Below, piece after piece: positions 10,306-19,466 of a DNA stretch of 64,000 nucleotides. The DNA is from Marinilabilia salmonicolor (GTDB lineage Bacteria > Bacteroidota > Bacteroidia > Bacteroidales > Marinilabiliaceae). Position numbers and translations under genes: made by a program. The notes below the pieces were generated by a model. It saw only the letters and a list, made by a program, of their open reading frames with translations. It made no database searches and was not told the origin of the DNA. Where the stretch lies: positions 289,236-353,235 of the forward strand of contig NZ_PVTS01000002.1 in the NCBI RefSeq assembly GCF_003003035.1, read 5' to 3'. The number at the start of each line of letters is the position of its first letter. The stretch's first letter is position 1.

Positions 10306-10908
10306 ATGGAAAATCTGGGAGACTCAGTTTGGTCAGCAGCAGTATTGTTATTTTTCCTGATGGATCCGTTGGGTAACATCCCCGTATTGTTATCCATTCT
10401 CAAAGGAATTGAAACCAAACGTCAGCGAATCATCATTGCCCGTGAACTTTTCATAGCCCTGGGAATTCTCCTCGTCTTTCTTTTTGCAGGAAAACCACTG
10501 CTCAATTTCCTTCATCTGGAACAGGAAGCAGTAACCATTTCCGGGGGGCTTATACTTCTGATCATAGGTTTACGCCTTATCTTTCCTCAGAAACACGGCC
10601 CCATGGGACAAACCCCGGGAGGAGAGCCTTTTCTGGTACCCATTGCCATCCCAATGATTGCAGGTCCCTCCGTGTTGGCTATGCTCATTCTGATGACACA
10701 AAGCCAACCCGGCAACATGACCAACTGGTTTTTTGCGTTGCTCATTGCGTGGGCACTTTCGGCCATCATCCTCCAAACTGCTCCGGCACTTCTTCGCGTA
10801 TTAAAAGAAAGAGGACTCATTGCCCTCGAACGCCTCATGGGAATGATTCTGGTAATGATGGCTGTTCAGATGCTCATCAACGGTTTTAAAGTTCTTTTTG
10901 CAGGTTAA
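10306..10908 (+). CDS. MarC/YhgN-family integral membrane protein
   Basis: The 200-aa protein has six predicted helices. Family signatures are FFLMDPLGNIPVLLSIL near the N-terminus and PIAIPMIAGPSVLAMLI in the second half; the two related halves are typical of MarC (NAAT) proteins. The overall sequence is closest in feel to YhgN of enterobacteria. The transported substrate, if any, is not established. Upstream at about 10262, TACTTTCG is a near match to the Bacteroidota -7 box. Confidence 0.88.
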   Translation: MENLGDSVWSAAVLLFFLMDPLGNIPVLLSILKGIETKRQRIIIARELFIALGILLVFLFAGKPLLNFLHLEQEAVTISGGLILLIIGLRLIFPQKHGPMGQTPGGEPFLVPIAIPMIAGPSVLAMLILMTQSQPGNMTNWFFALLIAWALSAIILQTAPALLRVLKERGLIALERLMGMILVMMAVQMLINGFKVLFAG

Positions 10909-10980
10909 CAGAATCTGTTTCTTTTTTGCCGGATTACCTTTGACAATTCCTAATCACTATTCTTATATTAGTGATTAGCT

Positions 10981-11883
10981 ATGTTAAGAAGCCGCCTTTT
11001 ACTCCCCCTTACCTTCATCCTCCTTTGGAACTCCGGGTTCATTGGAGCTGAATTTGGTTTGCCTTACACAGGACCCTTTACACTCATGTTCTGGCGCTAC
11101 GGAATCCTTACGCTCATCCTTTTTCTTTACCTGCTGATAACCAATCGACTCTGTTTTCCGGAATGGCGTATAACGATTCCAAATATGTTGGTAGGTTTAT
11201 TAGCGCATGGTGTGTGGCTGACCGGTGTTTTATTCTCCTTAAACCTGGGTGTTCCGGCGGGCATTGTTGCTCTGATTACAGCACTTCAACCCATGGCCAC
11301 GGGGGCTTTTTCGGGATTAACTACAGGGGAGCAGACCTCCCGGCATCAATGGACAGGACTGACCATCGCCTTTGCCGGGGTGGCCCTTACCATACTTGCA
11401 CGCATGGACTTTTCCGACCTCGGAACAAGCGGGGCCTACCTTATTCCTTTTGTCTCGGTAGCAGCCATGACCTCAGCCAACCTGATAGAACGAGAAATGG
11501 AAATTGCAGAACACTGGCGCCTTCTACCCATGGATCAGACACTTTTTCTCCAAAGTCTGGCCACATTTATGGTTTTCATCCTGCCTGCTGTATTTTTTGA
11601 AGATCTAAAAACTCAATGGAAACCCCCTTTCATCCTAACCCTGATGTGGCTTATTGTACCTGTATCAATCGGGGCCTATGCGAGCATGTGGAAGCTGCTT
11701 GAACGAATGGAAGCAAACCGCTTTGCAGCCTTTTTCTATTTCAGTCCACCTGTCACCATGCTTATGGCCTGGGTTGCTTTTGGCGACACTCTCTTGCTCA
11801 CCGATTTGGGAGGACTGACCATCGTATTTACAGGAGTAATCTTCACTCAAAAACATTCTTTTAAAAGGGCAGGGAAAGATTAA
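10981..11883 (+). CDS. DMT-superfamily EamA transporter
   Basis: The 300-aa protein shows about ten helices as two EamA repeats. The first is typified by NSGFIGAEFGLPYTGPFTLMF and the second by the run SIGAYASMWKLLERMEANRF with VTMLMAWVAFGD. These are standard drug/metabolite transporter positions (YdcZ/RhaT-like export of small metabolites). Substrate cannot be given. Start at 10981 follows directly from a TATTAGTGATTAGCT stretch with no visible SD, normal for this phylum. Confidence 0.87.
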   Translation: MLRSRLLLPLTFILLWNSGFIGAEFGLPYTGPFTLMFWRYGILTLILFLYLLITNRLCFPEWRITIPNMLVGLLAHGVWLTGVLFSLNLGVPAGIVALITALQPMATGAFSGLTTGEQTSRHQWTGLTIAFAGVALTILARMDFSDLGTSGAYLIPFVSVAAMTSANLIEREMEIAEHWRLLPMDQTLFLQSLATFMVFILPAVFFEDLKTQWKPPFILTLMWLIVPVSIGAYASMWKLLERMEANRFAAFFYFSPPVTMLMAWVAFGDTLLLTDLGGLTIVFTGVIFTQKHSFKRAGKD

Positions 11884-11888
11884 AATAG

Positions 11889-11916
11889 AAGTGTCTGTTC
11901 ATAAAGTACCGTTCTT
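11889..11916 (+). repeat. Fragment of the GTGTCTGTYCATAAAGT element
   Basis: GTGTCTGTTCATAAAGTACC here matches one terminal inverted repeat of the dispersed MITE-like family described at 14630, 31042 and 56858. The other end and the 6-bp target duplication are not recognisable, so this is a one-ended relic. It sits between the EamA stop and the SRPBCC start. It causes a spurious upstream ATG extension of the SRPBCC frame to 11891. Confidence 0.7.
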
Positions 11917-11983
11917 CATTACACCACCAAACAAAAGAACGAGCCGGATTGTTTTTAAAAGCACATTACTCAAAAAATCACCA

Positions 11984-12442
11984 ATGGGAATTTATCGTTT
12001 ACAGGTCCAACAAAAGCTTAATGCTTCCAGGGAAGAAGTCTGGGATTTCATCTCGTCCCCTCACAACCTAAAACTTATCACTCCTGAACATATGGGATTC
12101 GATATCCTCACACCCGGGTTGCCCGAAAAAATGTATGCCGGAATGATGATTGAATACCAGGTTCTTGCTCTTCCCGGCTACAAAACACGATGGCTTACGG
12201 AAATCACCCAGATACAACCGGGTGAATTTTTTATTGATGAACAACGTTCCGGACCGTATAAGTTGTGGCACCACCAGCACCACATCTCTTATAATGAAAA
12301 CGGAACCCTCATGACGGATATCGTACACTACATTCCACCGTTTGGCTGGTTTGGAGACCTGGCCAATCAACTGATGATCAAAAAACAACTCAATGCCATT
12401 TTTGAGTTTCGGAGAGTGGCCCTGGAGAAAAGGTTTCCCTGA
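11984..12442 (+). CDS. SRPBCC/START-fold ligand-binding protein
   Basis: I use the ATG at 11984 (152 aa, MGIYRLQVQQKLNASREEVWDF). The longer frame from 11891 reads through a repeat relic. The sequence has the SRPBCC pattern: beta strand with paired QQKLNASREEVWDFISSPHNL, the turn around ITPEHMGFDIL, and a C-terminal helix that closes the cavity. It resembles the short proteins annotated as cell-division-inhibitor-like or YndB-like SRPBCC proteins. Ligand is unknown. No tight operon link is visible. Confidence 0.8.
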   Translation: MGIYRLQVQQKLNASREEVWDFISSPHNLKLITPEHMGFDILTPGLPEKMYAGMMIEYQVLALPGYKTRWLTEITQIQPGEFFIDEQRSGPYKLWHHQHHISYNENGTLMTDIVHYIPPFGWFGDLANQLMIKKQLNAIFEFRRVALEKRFP

Positions 12443-12557
12443 TAAAGATCCCTTTAAAAAATCAATGATTATCTGGTTGTTCAGAAATAAAATGACTATC
12501 TTAAAATGAATTTCCAGATTAGTCGGTTGCTTTGTATTGATTTTAAATTATTAAGCC

Positions 12558-13697
12558 ATGTCTCCAGCATTCATTTTAAAAAACGGAAGAATATTCGACG
12601 GACGTTCCTTTCTGTCACCCGGTTTTTCTATCGTGGTGAGGCCTCCGCACATCCTGGCCATAACCCCTCATCCCCCATCTCATTTGCCCTCCATCGATCT
12701 TCAGGGAAAAGTGATTGCCCCGGGGTTCATCGACTTACAGGTAAATGGGGGCGGAGGGAAATACACTTCCCTGGAACCATCTGAAAAGTCTTTCCGGCAA
12801 ATCCTCAATTCCCATCTCCGGGAAGGAACCACCTCCATGCTGCTAACCATTATTACTTCTGCGGATGAAACCCGCCGGCAGGCCATAAGCAGCATGCAGA
12901 CAATCATGGAGAAAAACCAATCTCTTCTTGCCGGAGCTCATCTGGAAGGTCCCTTTCTCAATCCATCAAAAAAAGGAGCTCACCATGAACCATGGCTGCA
13001 ACTTCCTACCCCCGATCTCCTCAAGCAGGTATCCGAAGAAGGCGGTGACACCATTAAAGTCATAACCGTTTCTCCGGAACTGTTCACTTCAGGTAACCTG
13101 GACATTCTTTTGGACACTGGCTGGGTACTATCGGCCGGACACACCACCGCCTCCTACGAAAGTGCTGTGTCCTTCTTCGATCATGGCGGCCTTATGGCAA
13201 CACATCTCTTCAATACCATGCCGTCACTTAAAGGAAGAGAGCCGGGAATTGTCACGGCCATCTTTGAGCATCAGGGAGCCAAAGCAGGGATTATTGCCGA
13301 CGGGCACCATGTTCATCCAGCTGCCATTCGGCTGGCACAAAAAGTGATGGGAGATCGTTTATTTCTGGTTTCTGATGCCACGTTCCTCGGGCAGAAAGAC
13401 GGTGAAGTTCACTTTGGTCCTGCCACTTTCCGCATGAAAGACGGAATCTGTTACAATCAGGACGGCAAACTGGCAGGCTCCTCAATATCAATGAGTCGCG
13501 CAGTTCAATACTGCATTACAAAAGCAGGAATATCAGAAACAGATGCTTTACGAATGGCCACGTACACCCCCGCATCAATTCTGAAAGCCACAGATCACAT
13601 TGGAAACCTGCGCAAAGGAGTACTGGCCAATATGGTCGTTTTGGGTGAGACCTGGGAAATTGAAAAGGTTTATTATGAAGGCGAACCGGTGGAATAG
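12558..13697 (+). CDS. nagA: N-acetylglucosamine-6-phosphate deacetylase
   Basis: NagA removes acetate from GlcNAc-6-P to give GlcN-6-P in amino-sugar and peptidoglycan recycling. The 379-aa length is standard. Amidohydrolase motifs are in place: HLEGPF (128-133), AGHT with metal ligand His195, HLFNTM with His216, DGHHVHP (248-254) and the catalytic Asp273 in VSDA. The N-terminal and C-terminal strands form the usual composite beta domain. No nagB or transporter lies beside it. Confidence 0.95.
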   Translation: MSPAFILKNGRIFDGRSFLSPGFSIVVRPPHILAITPHPPSHLPSIDLQGKVIAPGFIDLQVNGGGGKYTSLEPSEKSFRQILNSHLREGTTSMLLTIITSADETRRQAISSMQTIMEKNQSLLAGAHLEGPFLNPSKKGAHHEPWLQLPTPDLLKQVSEEGGDTIKVITVSPELFTSGNLDILLDTGWVLSAGHTTASYESAVSFFDHGGLMATHLFNTMPSLKGREPGIVTAIFEHQGAKAGIIADGHHVHPAAIRLAQKVMGDRLFLVSDATFLGQKDGEVHFGPATFRMKDGICYNQDGKLAGSSISMSRAVQYCITKAGISETDALRMATYTPASILKATDHIGNLRKGVLANMVVLGETWEIEKVYYEGEPVE

Positions 13698-13864
13698 GCA
13701 ATTCTCACTGATGACAAAAAAGGGATATTTATCACATCCGAAAAGAATTGAATTGAGAGCCTCAAAAATGGCGGATCAGAATCCGCCACACCTGTTCCTC
13801 CCTTCTGTTTTATGAGATAGTCAGCACTAAAAACCAACCGGCTTTACTTACAAGGAATACATAA

Positions 13865-13962
13865 TGTTGTTGTTTTACTAAAAGATTGAAAGTCTTTAAG
13901 CAATCGCCTGGAGCGTTGCCCTGAGCTATTGCTATCAGGCTTTCAGTCTGCTTACAACATCC
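13865..13962 (-). repeat. GGGCAACG intergenic repeat, copy 1
   Basis: On the minus strand this reads GTAAGCAGACTGAAAGCCTG, then AGCAATAGCTCAGGGCAACGC and a TTAAAGACTTTCAATCTTTT hairpin. A second copy lies at 48722-48805 and a truncated one at 54795-54825. The unit contains short palindromes (for example AAAGACTTTCAATCTTTT) typical of REP-like elements. It occupies most of the gap between nagA and the deoxynucleoside kinase gene. Confidence 0.7.
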
Positions 13963-13983
13963 CTGTCTTATTACTTAGCAAGA

Positions 13984-14598
13984 TTAAAACAGACCATTGA
14001 TTTTGCTGTCAACCTTATCAATGACAGCACTCAAATTGCTTCTGTCCTTGATGAAGTCGTTGTTGTCCACATCCACAATCAATAAATTGCTCTCTCTGTA
14101 GTTTTTGATCCACCCTTCGTAACGCTCATTCAGCCGGCGCAAATAATCCAGGCGGATTGATGACTCATATTCCCTCCCCCGCATTTCTATCTGACGAACC
14201 AGCGTGGGGACAGACGCCCGGAGATAAATAAGCAAATCAGGAGGAGCAATCAAACTGCTCATCAGATTAAACAAACCGGTATAATTTTCATAATCCCTCG
14301 GACTCATCAGTCCCATATCGAAGAGATTGGCTGCAAAAATCACCGAATCTTCATAGATTGTCCGATCCTGAATAACACTGGTATTGCCTTCCCGTATTTT
14401 CACAATCTGAGAAAAGCGACTCTTCAAAAAATAGACCTGAAGATTAAAGGACCATCGCCGCATATCATTGTAAAAATCTGCCAGATAAGGATTGTCTTCC
14501 ACATCCTCGTAATGAATATCCCATCCATAATGACGACCAAGTAAACCGGCAAGTGTTGTTTTTCCGGAACCAATATTTCCGGCTATTGCAATATGCAT
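13984..14598 (-). CDS. Deoxynucleoside kinase
   Basis: The 204-aa protein carries a P-loop GNIGSGKTT at residues 7-15, the DRxIYED motif (QDRTIYED) of the deoxyribonucleoside kinase/thymidine kinase-2 fold, and an Arg-rich lid segment (RQIEMRGREYESSIRLDYL). This family phosphorylates deoxyadenosine, deoxyguanosine or deoxycytidine in salvage; specificity is not readable here. In many Bacteroidota it is a small monocistronic gene, as here. An element pair follows immediately upstream (14630-14972). Confidence 0.9.
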   Translation of the reverse strand: MHIAIAGNIGSGKTTLAGLLGRHYGWDIHYEDVEDNPYLADFYNDMRRWSFNLQVYFLKSRFSQIVKIREGNTSVIQDRTIYEDSVIFAANLFDMGLMSPRDYENYTGLFNLMSSLIAPPDLLIYLRASVPTLVRQIEMRGREYESSIRLDYLRRLNERYEGWIKNYRESNLLIVDVDNNDFIKDRSNLSAVIDKVDSKINGLF

Positions 14599-14629
14599 CT
14601 GAATTATTTTTTATGAAAGGTACTATTTA

Positions 14630-14972
14630 GTGTTTGTCCATAAAGTACCATTTACTGCGTTACGCTTGCCCGAAAATTACTCATTTACTCAAGTAAACTG
14701 CTTATTTTCGGGCTTCGCAAGCCCCCGAAGAAAAATCGGGGCAGGCTTTGTAACTGGCACTTTCTTGACAAACACATGACCAGAACCAAATTTTGCTTAG
14801 TTTATAGACGGGTACTAAATAGAGTCCGTCTATAAACTAAGCGTTTTTCAAGTGTTTGAACTAGAAAGTTCAAATTCAAGGCGTGTGAAAAATCTAAACC
14901 GCAGAATACTAATGTATTTGAGGATTTAGATTTTGAGCAACAACGCAGAAGTTGGACTTTATAGACAAACAC
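14630..14972. repeat. Composite MITE-like element (two units) with TATTTA target duplication
   Basis: The composite starts GTGTTTGTCCATAAAGT and ends with ACTTTATAGACAAACAC, an imperfect inverted repeat. It is flanked by TATTTA at 14624-14629 and 14973-14978. It consists of unit 1 (14630-14815, plus) and unit 2 (14822-14972, minus), separated by TAAATA. Each unit also has the divergent end TTAGTTTATAGACGG. Internal arms such as CGAAAATTACTCATTTACT and its inverted partner form long hairpins. No transposase is encoded. The right end supplies the G of the TAG stop codon of the gene at 14972. Confidence 0.82.
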
Positions 14973-16483
14973 TATTTATTCATCTTCAACAGATCATCAA
15001 GATAATCCCGGTTATTGGACAGTCGTGGCACCTTATTTTGACCACCCAGCTTGTTGCGCGATTTCATCCAGTCGAAAAACAAGCCTTCCCGTGCTACCAC
15101 CAAATCAGGAGGATCTAAAGTAATGCCTTTATATCTTTTAGCCTCATAATCACTGTTTACATCCTGCAACCCCTGATCAAGCGTATCCCGGAATTTCTCC
15201 GTCGAATCCGGTGCTTTTTCAAATTCAATAATCCACTGATGGGCTCCTTTACTTCCGGTACTCATATATAACGGACCGGCAGTAAATTCCTTAATAACTG
15301 CCCCTGTGGCTGCGCAGGCAGCATCCAAAGCCTTGGTGGCATTGTCAATGATAACCTCCTCTCCAAAAGCATTGATAAAGTGCTTGGTACGTCCGGAAAT
15401 AATAAACTTAAAGGGATACCGGTGAGTGAAACGCACCGTATCGCCGATCATGTAACGCCACAATCCACCATTGGTACTGATTATGATGGCATAGTCCTTA
15501 TTCAGCTCCACCTCATCGAGGGTCAGTGCTTTGGGATGAGCTTTCCCCACCTCTCCCATCGGAACAAACTCAAAAAACACCCCATAATCAAGCATGAGCA
15601 ACATGGATGAAGACTTCGGATCGTCCTGAATACCGAAAAACCCCTCCGATGCATTGTAGGTCTCCATATAATGCATCTTATCGGTAGGGATCAGCTCCTT
15701 GTACTGTTGCCTGTAGGGAGTAAAATTAATACCACCATGAATAAAAAGCTCCAGATTGGGCCAAATGTCCAACAAGTTCTTTTTTCCTGTTGTATGAAGA
15801 ATATGCTTGATCAGCACCAGAAACCAGGACGGAACTCCGGCAAGGGAAGTCACATTCTCCTTAGTGGTGATTTCAGTCATTTTCTCCAGCTTCTCTTCCC
15901 ACTCTTCCATGAGGGCAACATCGGGACCGGGAGTTTTCAGAAACTGGGTCCAAAAGGGCAGGTTTTCTATTAGTATGGCGGATAAGTCGCCATAATAGGA
16001 ATCATTACTGAAATTATTAATCTGATGGCTTCCCCCCAAAGTCAGGGTCTTGCCTGTAAAAACCTCATTATTCGGATAATTGTCGTTGTACAAGACCAAT
16101 ACATCGCGGCCCCCTCTGAAATGGCAGGACTCCAGGGCAGATTTGGTTACCGGAATGAACTTACTTTTTGAGGAGGTAGTCCCGGAAGATTTGGCGAACC
16201 AGCGCGTTACGCCCGGCCATAAAACATCCTTCTCTCCCTTCTTCAAGCGTTCCACATAAGGTTCGAAACCTTCGTACCCCTGAACCGGCACACGCTCCTG
16301 AAACTGATGAATACTCCGGATATCTGTAAAGCCATGTTCCTTCCCCCACTCTGTATCCCGGGCTTGTTCAATGAGAGAAAAAAAGACCGATTCCTGCACT
16401 TCCATGGGCGCTTTTCGAAAAAGATCGATCTGCGACAACCGTCTGGCATTGAACAGTCCAACAATGCTGGGTATAATTGGCAT
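14972..16483 (-). CDS. GH3 auxin-responsive-promoter family protein (acyl-adenylate-forming)
   Basis: Start chosen at ATG 16483 (503 aa, MPIIPSIVGLFNARRL); an extension to 16534 adds an unlikely N-terminus. Family features are the phosphate-binding stretch FAKSSGTTSSKSKFIPVT, the middle motif HYMETYNASEGFFGIQDD and the C-terminal SGRTKHFINAFGEEV. Plant GH3 enzymes adenylate and amidate auxin or jasmonate. Bacteroidota homologues are common but uncharacterised, so the substrate is unknown. The C-terminus is ...LLKMNK, and the stop codon is completed by the inserted repeat element at 14630-14972. Confidence 0.9.
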   Translation of the reverse strand: MPIIPSIVGLFNARRLSQIDLFRKAPMEVQESVFFSLIEQARDTEWGKEHGFTDIRSIHQFQERVPVQGYEGFEPYVERLKKGEKDVLWPGVTRWFAKSSGTTSSKSKFIPVTKSALESCHFRGGRDVLVLYNDNYPNNEVFTGKTLTLGGSHQINNFSNDSYYGDLSAILIENLPFWTQFLKTPGPDVALMEEWEEKLEKMTEITTKENVTSLAGVPSWFLVLIKHILHTTGKKNLLDIWPNLELFIHGGINFTPYRQQYKELIPTDKMHYMETYNASEGFFGIQDDPKSSSMLLMLDYGVFFEFVPMGEVGKAHPKALTLDEVELNKDYAIIISTNGGLWRYMIGDTVRFTHRYPFKFIISGRTKHFINAFGEEVIIDNATKALDAACAATGAVIKEFTAGPLYMSTGSKGAHQWIIEFEKAPDSTEKFRDTLDQGLQDVNSDYEAKRYKGITLDPPDLVVAREGLFFDWMKSRNKLGGQNKVPRLSNNRDYLDDLLKMNK

Positions 16484-16570
16484 AAAAATGTCTGTTTTTT
16501 GTTTAGATTGTAAATATAAATAATTTTGCTCCAATCAATCAACCACATCCATCAACACAAACCATAAACT

Positions 16571-17101
16571 ATGAGTTATTTCGATATTATCGTGGGGATC
16601 CTGCTTATCCTGGCGGGACTCAAAGGGCTCAAAAACGGTCTGGTCAAAGAGCTCGCCGGCCTCACAGCTCTGATTCTGGGAATCATATTAGCCGTTCAGC
16701 TTTCTGATTTTACAGCCAGTCTGCTTTCCGGATTTTTCCAATCTGACCACATGCCTGTAATCGCTTTTCTGGTCACTTTTATTGTCGTTGTAGTCGGGGT
16801 GCACCTCATTGCTCAACTGCTTCACACTCTTATCAACGCCGTTGCACTGGGAATATTCAACCGAATTCTGGGTCTGGCCTTTGGTATCCTCAAGGCCGGC
16901 TTCTTCATCAGCATCTTACTGCTTGGTCTGCAGGTTTTCGGGTTGGAAAACTCCGTTGTAACGCCCAAAGAACAACAACGGTCCAAACTCTACCCGCCGG
17001 TAAAAAGTGCCGCTCCTTTTATTTTCGATCTTTTTGAAAAAGATCTGGATGAGTTTTTCCGTCCCGATAAAGACAATGGGCAAAGCCCTGTGACAGTTTA
17101 A
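16571..17101 (+). CDS. CvpA family membrane protein
   Basis: The 176-aa protein starts MSYFDIIVGILLILAGLKGL and continues KNGLVKELAGLTALILGI, which is the CvpA (colicin V production) signature. Four hydrophobic helices are present, and then a short charged C-terminal tail. CvpA is an envelope protein needed in enterobacteria for colicin V export and bile/envelope resistance. Its molecular role is not settled. It lies upstream of tyrS, 92 bases apart, and tyrS has its own -7 box. Confidence 0.88.
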   Translation: MSYFDIIVGILLILAGLKGLKNGLVKELAGLTALILGIILAVQLSDFTASLLSGFFQSDHMPVIAFLVTFIVVVVGVHLIAQLLHTLINAVALGIFNRILGLAFGILKAGFFISILLLGLQVFGLENSVVTPKEQQRSKLYPPVKSAAPFIFDLFEKDLDEFFRPDKDNGQSPVTV

Positions 17102-17135
17102 CCTGATCAGGCAAAACAGGTTCATTTATTATTTG

Positions 17136-17143
17136 TATTTTTG
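17136..17143 (+). promoter_or_regulatory. Bacteroidota -7 box (TATTTTTG) of tyrS
   Basis: TATTTTTG fits the TAnnTTTG consensus exactly and lies 50 bases before the tyrS ATG. No good -33 TTG is seen at the usual 19-21 base spacing. Confidence 0.5.
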
Positions 17144-17193
17144 CCGATTCTAAAGCAAAATCTATAATTCCGGATACAGAAAATTTTATAAAT

Positions 17194-18486
17194 ATGAATT
17201 TCGTAGAAGAACTGAAATGGCGCGGTATGATTCACGACATCATGCCAGGAACAGAAGAACAACTGGAAAAAGAAATGACCTCAGCTTATGTGGGTATTGA
17301 TCCCACAGCCGATTCTTTGCACATCGGACACCTTGTAGGAGTCATGATGTTGCGCCACTTTCAGGCCGCAGGCCATCAGCCAATTGTGCTTCTCGGTGGA
17401 GCTACCGGAATGATTGGTGATCCTTCCATGAAATCTCAGGAAAGAAATCTGCTTGATGAAGAGACTCTCCGACATAATCAGGCCTGCCTGAAAGAACAAT
17501 TAGCCAGCTTTCTTGACTTTGAGACCAACGAGCCCAACAAAGCCCTGATGGTCAACAACTATGACTGGATGAAGGAATTCTCTTTTTTGGAGTTCATCCG
17601 CGACATTGGTAAACACATCACTGTCAACTACATGATGTCCAAAGACTCCGTGAAGAAACGTCTGGGCAGTGAATCTCGTGAAGGGCTCTCATTTACCGAG
17701 TTTACCTACCAGCTGGTTCAGGGATATGATTTCCTGCATCTTTACAACCAAAAAGGCTGTAAATTACAAATGGGCGGTTCCGATCAGTGGGGAAACATCA
17801 CGACAGGTACAGAACTTATCCGCAGAAAAACAGGAGGCGAGGCGTTTGCCCTTACCTGTCCGCTGATTACCAAAGCCGACGGAGGAAAATTTGGTAAAAC
17901 GGAATCCGGGAATGTTTGGCTAGACCCCGAACGCACCAGTCCTTATGCCTTTTATCAGTTCTGGCTGAATACCTCAGATACCGACGCGGAAAAATACATC
18001 AAAATCTTCACACTCCTTTCTAAAGAAGAAGTTGAAGCCCTGGTTGCTGAACATCAGGAAGCCCCTCACATGCGCAAACTACAGAAGCGACTGGCCGAAA
18101 TCGTAACCGAACTGGTACACGGCAAAGAAGCTCTGGAAACTGCCATTGAAGCATCACAGATTCTTTTCGGGAAAGCAGTTACCAATACGCTTCGAAAACT
18201 GGACGAAAAAACGCTTTTGGCGGTATTTGACGGAGTTCCAACTTTCAACATCAGCAAAAATGAACTAACCGCCGGCATCGGTATCATGGATTTGGTAGCT
18301 GAAAAAACCCAGGCATTGCCCAGTAAGGGCGAGGCTCGCCGAACCATCAAAGGTGGAGGTTTGGGACTCAATAAAGAGAAAGTAACATCCGACGATCTGG
18401 TTGTCACCACCGACGACCTGCTCAACGAAAAGTACCTACTGATACAAAAGGGGAAGAAAAACTATTTTCTCATCATAGCCGAATAA
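17194..18486 (+). CDS. tyrS: Tyrosyl-tRNA synthetase
   Basis: TyrS charges tRNA-Tyr. At 430 aa it is the usual bacterial length. The class I signature HIGH is at residues 43-46 and the KMSKS-equivalent loop is KFGKT at 232-236, a normal TyrRS variant. The tyrosine/tRNA-binding block [14 protein letters not shown] (192-205) is intact. The C-terminal third carries the S4 RNA-binding domain ([15 protein letters not shown] region). The next gene follows after 11 bases, suggesting co-transcription. Confidence 0.98.
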   Translation: MNFVEELKWRGMIHDIMPGTEEQLEKEMTSAYVGIDPTADSLHIGHLVGVMMLRHFQAAGHQPIVLLGGATGMIGDPSMKSQERNLLDEETLRHNQACLKEQLASFLDFETNEPNKALMVNNYDWMKEFSFLEFIRDIGKHITVNYMMSKDSVKKRLGSESREGLSFTEFTYQLVQGYDFLHLYNQKGCKLQMGGSDQWGNITTGTELIRRKTGGEAFALTCPLITKADGGKFGKTESGNVWLDPERTSPYAFYQFWLNTSDTDAEKYIKIFTLLSKEEVEALVAEHQEAPHMRKLQKRLAEIVTELVHGKEALETAIEASQILFGKAVTNTLRKLDEKTLLAVFDGVPTFNISKNELTAGIGIMDLVAEKTQALPSKGEARRTIKGGGLGLNKEKVTSDDLVVTTDDLLNEKYLLIQKGKKNYFLIIAE

Positions 18487-18497
18487 ATCCGGATACC

Positions 18498-19400
18498 ATG
18501 AAGGAAATGTGGAGTCATTTGGGCGGGTTTGGAAAACTACTGGTCACTGTACTGTTGGTCTTTACCAGCTTTATGGTCTTTTCCCTGATTGCACTGCTGG
18601 CAGCACTTCCTTTCTCGGATGGACTTTCGTTGCTCAGCGGTCCGCAAGCACCACTGTCAACCGGGATGCTTCGCTATTTCCAGATTGTACAAAGTATATC
18701 TGTATTTATCATCCCGTCATTGCTGGCGGGATTGCTTTTTTGGGGGCATCTTACCCGCGGAATCGGGTTCACTCAGCCCCGTGCAGTGTCAATCATATTC
18801 AGCCTGCTCATTATTGTGGCTTCACAACCACTGGTAAGCTACCTTGGCATCTGGAACAGCTCCATGCAATTACCGGACATGCTCCGGGGACTTGAGCAAT
18901 GGATGGCCCGGTCGGAAGAAAATGCGGCAGATTTTATTTTTCAGATACTGGACACGGACGATCCGGCCATTCTATTACTGAATATTCTGATGATTGCCAT
19001 TCTCCCGGCACTGGGTGAAGAGATGCTTTTCAGGGGTGTTTTACAACCCATTTTTGGAGAGTGGTTCCGAAACAATCATTTAGCAATACTGGTAACAGCT
19101 TTTCTTTTCAGCGCCATACACCTGCAATTTTTCACTTTTATGCCCCGGTTTTTCCTTGGTCTGGCATTGGGATATTTAATGGTTTGGAGCAGGAACCTGT
19201 GGTACCCGATCGCAGGGCATTTTGCCAACAACTTTCTGTCTTTGGTGATCTTTTATTTCTACCGGCACACACATCCTGAAATCAATCCAATGGAGCCCGA
19301 CGCTGAAATGCTGTCACCGGTGTGGCTTCTGCCATCAATAATACTGCTGTTTTGGCTTTCCTGGTCATTTTTCCGGAAGGAAAATTCACTTAAATCCTGA
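18498..19400 (+). CDS. CPBP family intramembrane glutamic endopeptidase
   Basis: The 300-aa multi-pass protein holds the CAAX/Abi catalytic motifs: EEMLFR at 174-179 with the Glu pair and Arg, His208 in FSAIH, and HFANN (241-245). About eight membrane helices are expected. These proteases are related to eukaryotic Rce1 and to bacteriocin self-immunity proteins; the substrate here is unknown. It directly follows tyrS (11-base gap) and shares a downstream bidirectional terminator with frr. Confidence 0.9.
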   Translation: MKEMWSHLGGFGKLLVTVLLVFTSFMVFSLIALLAALPFSDGLSLLSGPQAPLSTGMLRYFQIVQSISVFIIPSLLAGLLFWGHLTRGIGFTQPRAVSIIFSLLIIVASQPLVSYLGIWNSSMQLPDMLRGLEQWMARSEENAADFIFQILDTDDPAILLLNILMIAILPALGEEMLFRGVLQPIFGEWFRNNHLAILVTAFLFSAIHLQFFTFMPRFFLGLALGYLMVWSRNLWYPIAGHFANNFLSLVIFYFYRHTHPEINPMEPDAEMLSPVWLLPSIILLFWLSWSFFRKENSLKS

Positions 19401-19411
19401 TATAAGAGCAC

Positions 19412-19447
19412 AAAAAAACGTCCACCGAAATTCCGGGGACGTTTTTT
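19412..19447. terminator. Bidirectional terminator between CPBP protease gene and frr
   Basis: AAAAACGTCC pairs with GGACGTTTTT around a short CCGAAATTCCGG-containing loop. There is an A-tract on the left and a T-tract on the right, so it can serve both convergent genes (CPBP protease on plus, frr on minus). Confidence 0.85.
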
Positions 19448-19466
19448 ATCGATTTGGCGGATTTTT

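Noticed and set aside
11891..11983. N-terminal extension of the SRPBCC gene
   Set aside because: The extension runs through a relic of the GTGTCTGTYCATAAAGT element and has no family similarity; the ATG at 11984 starts the domain.
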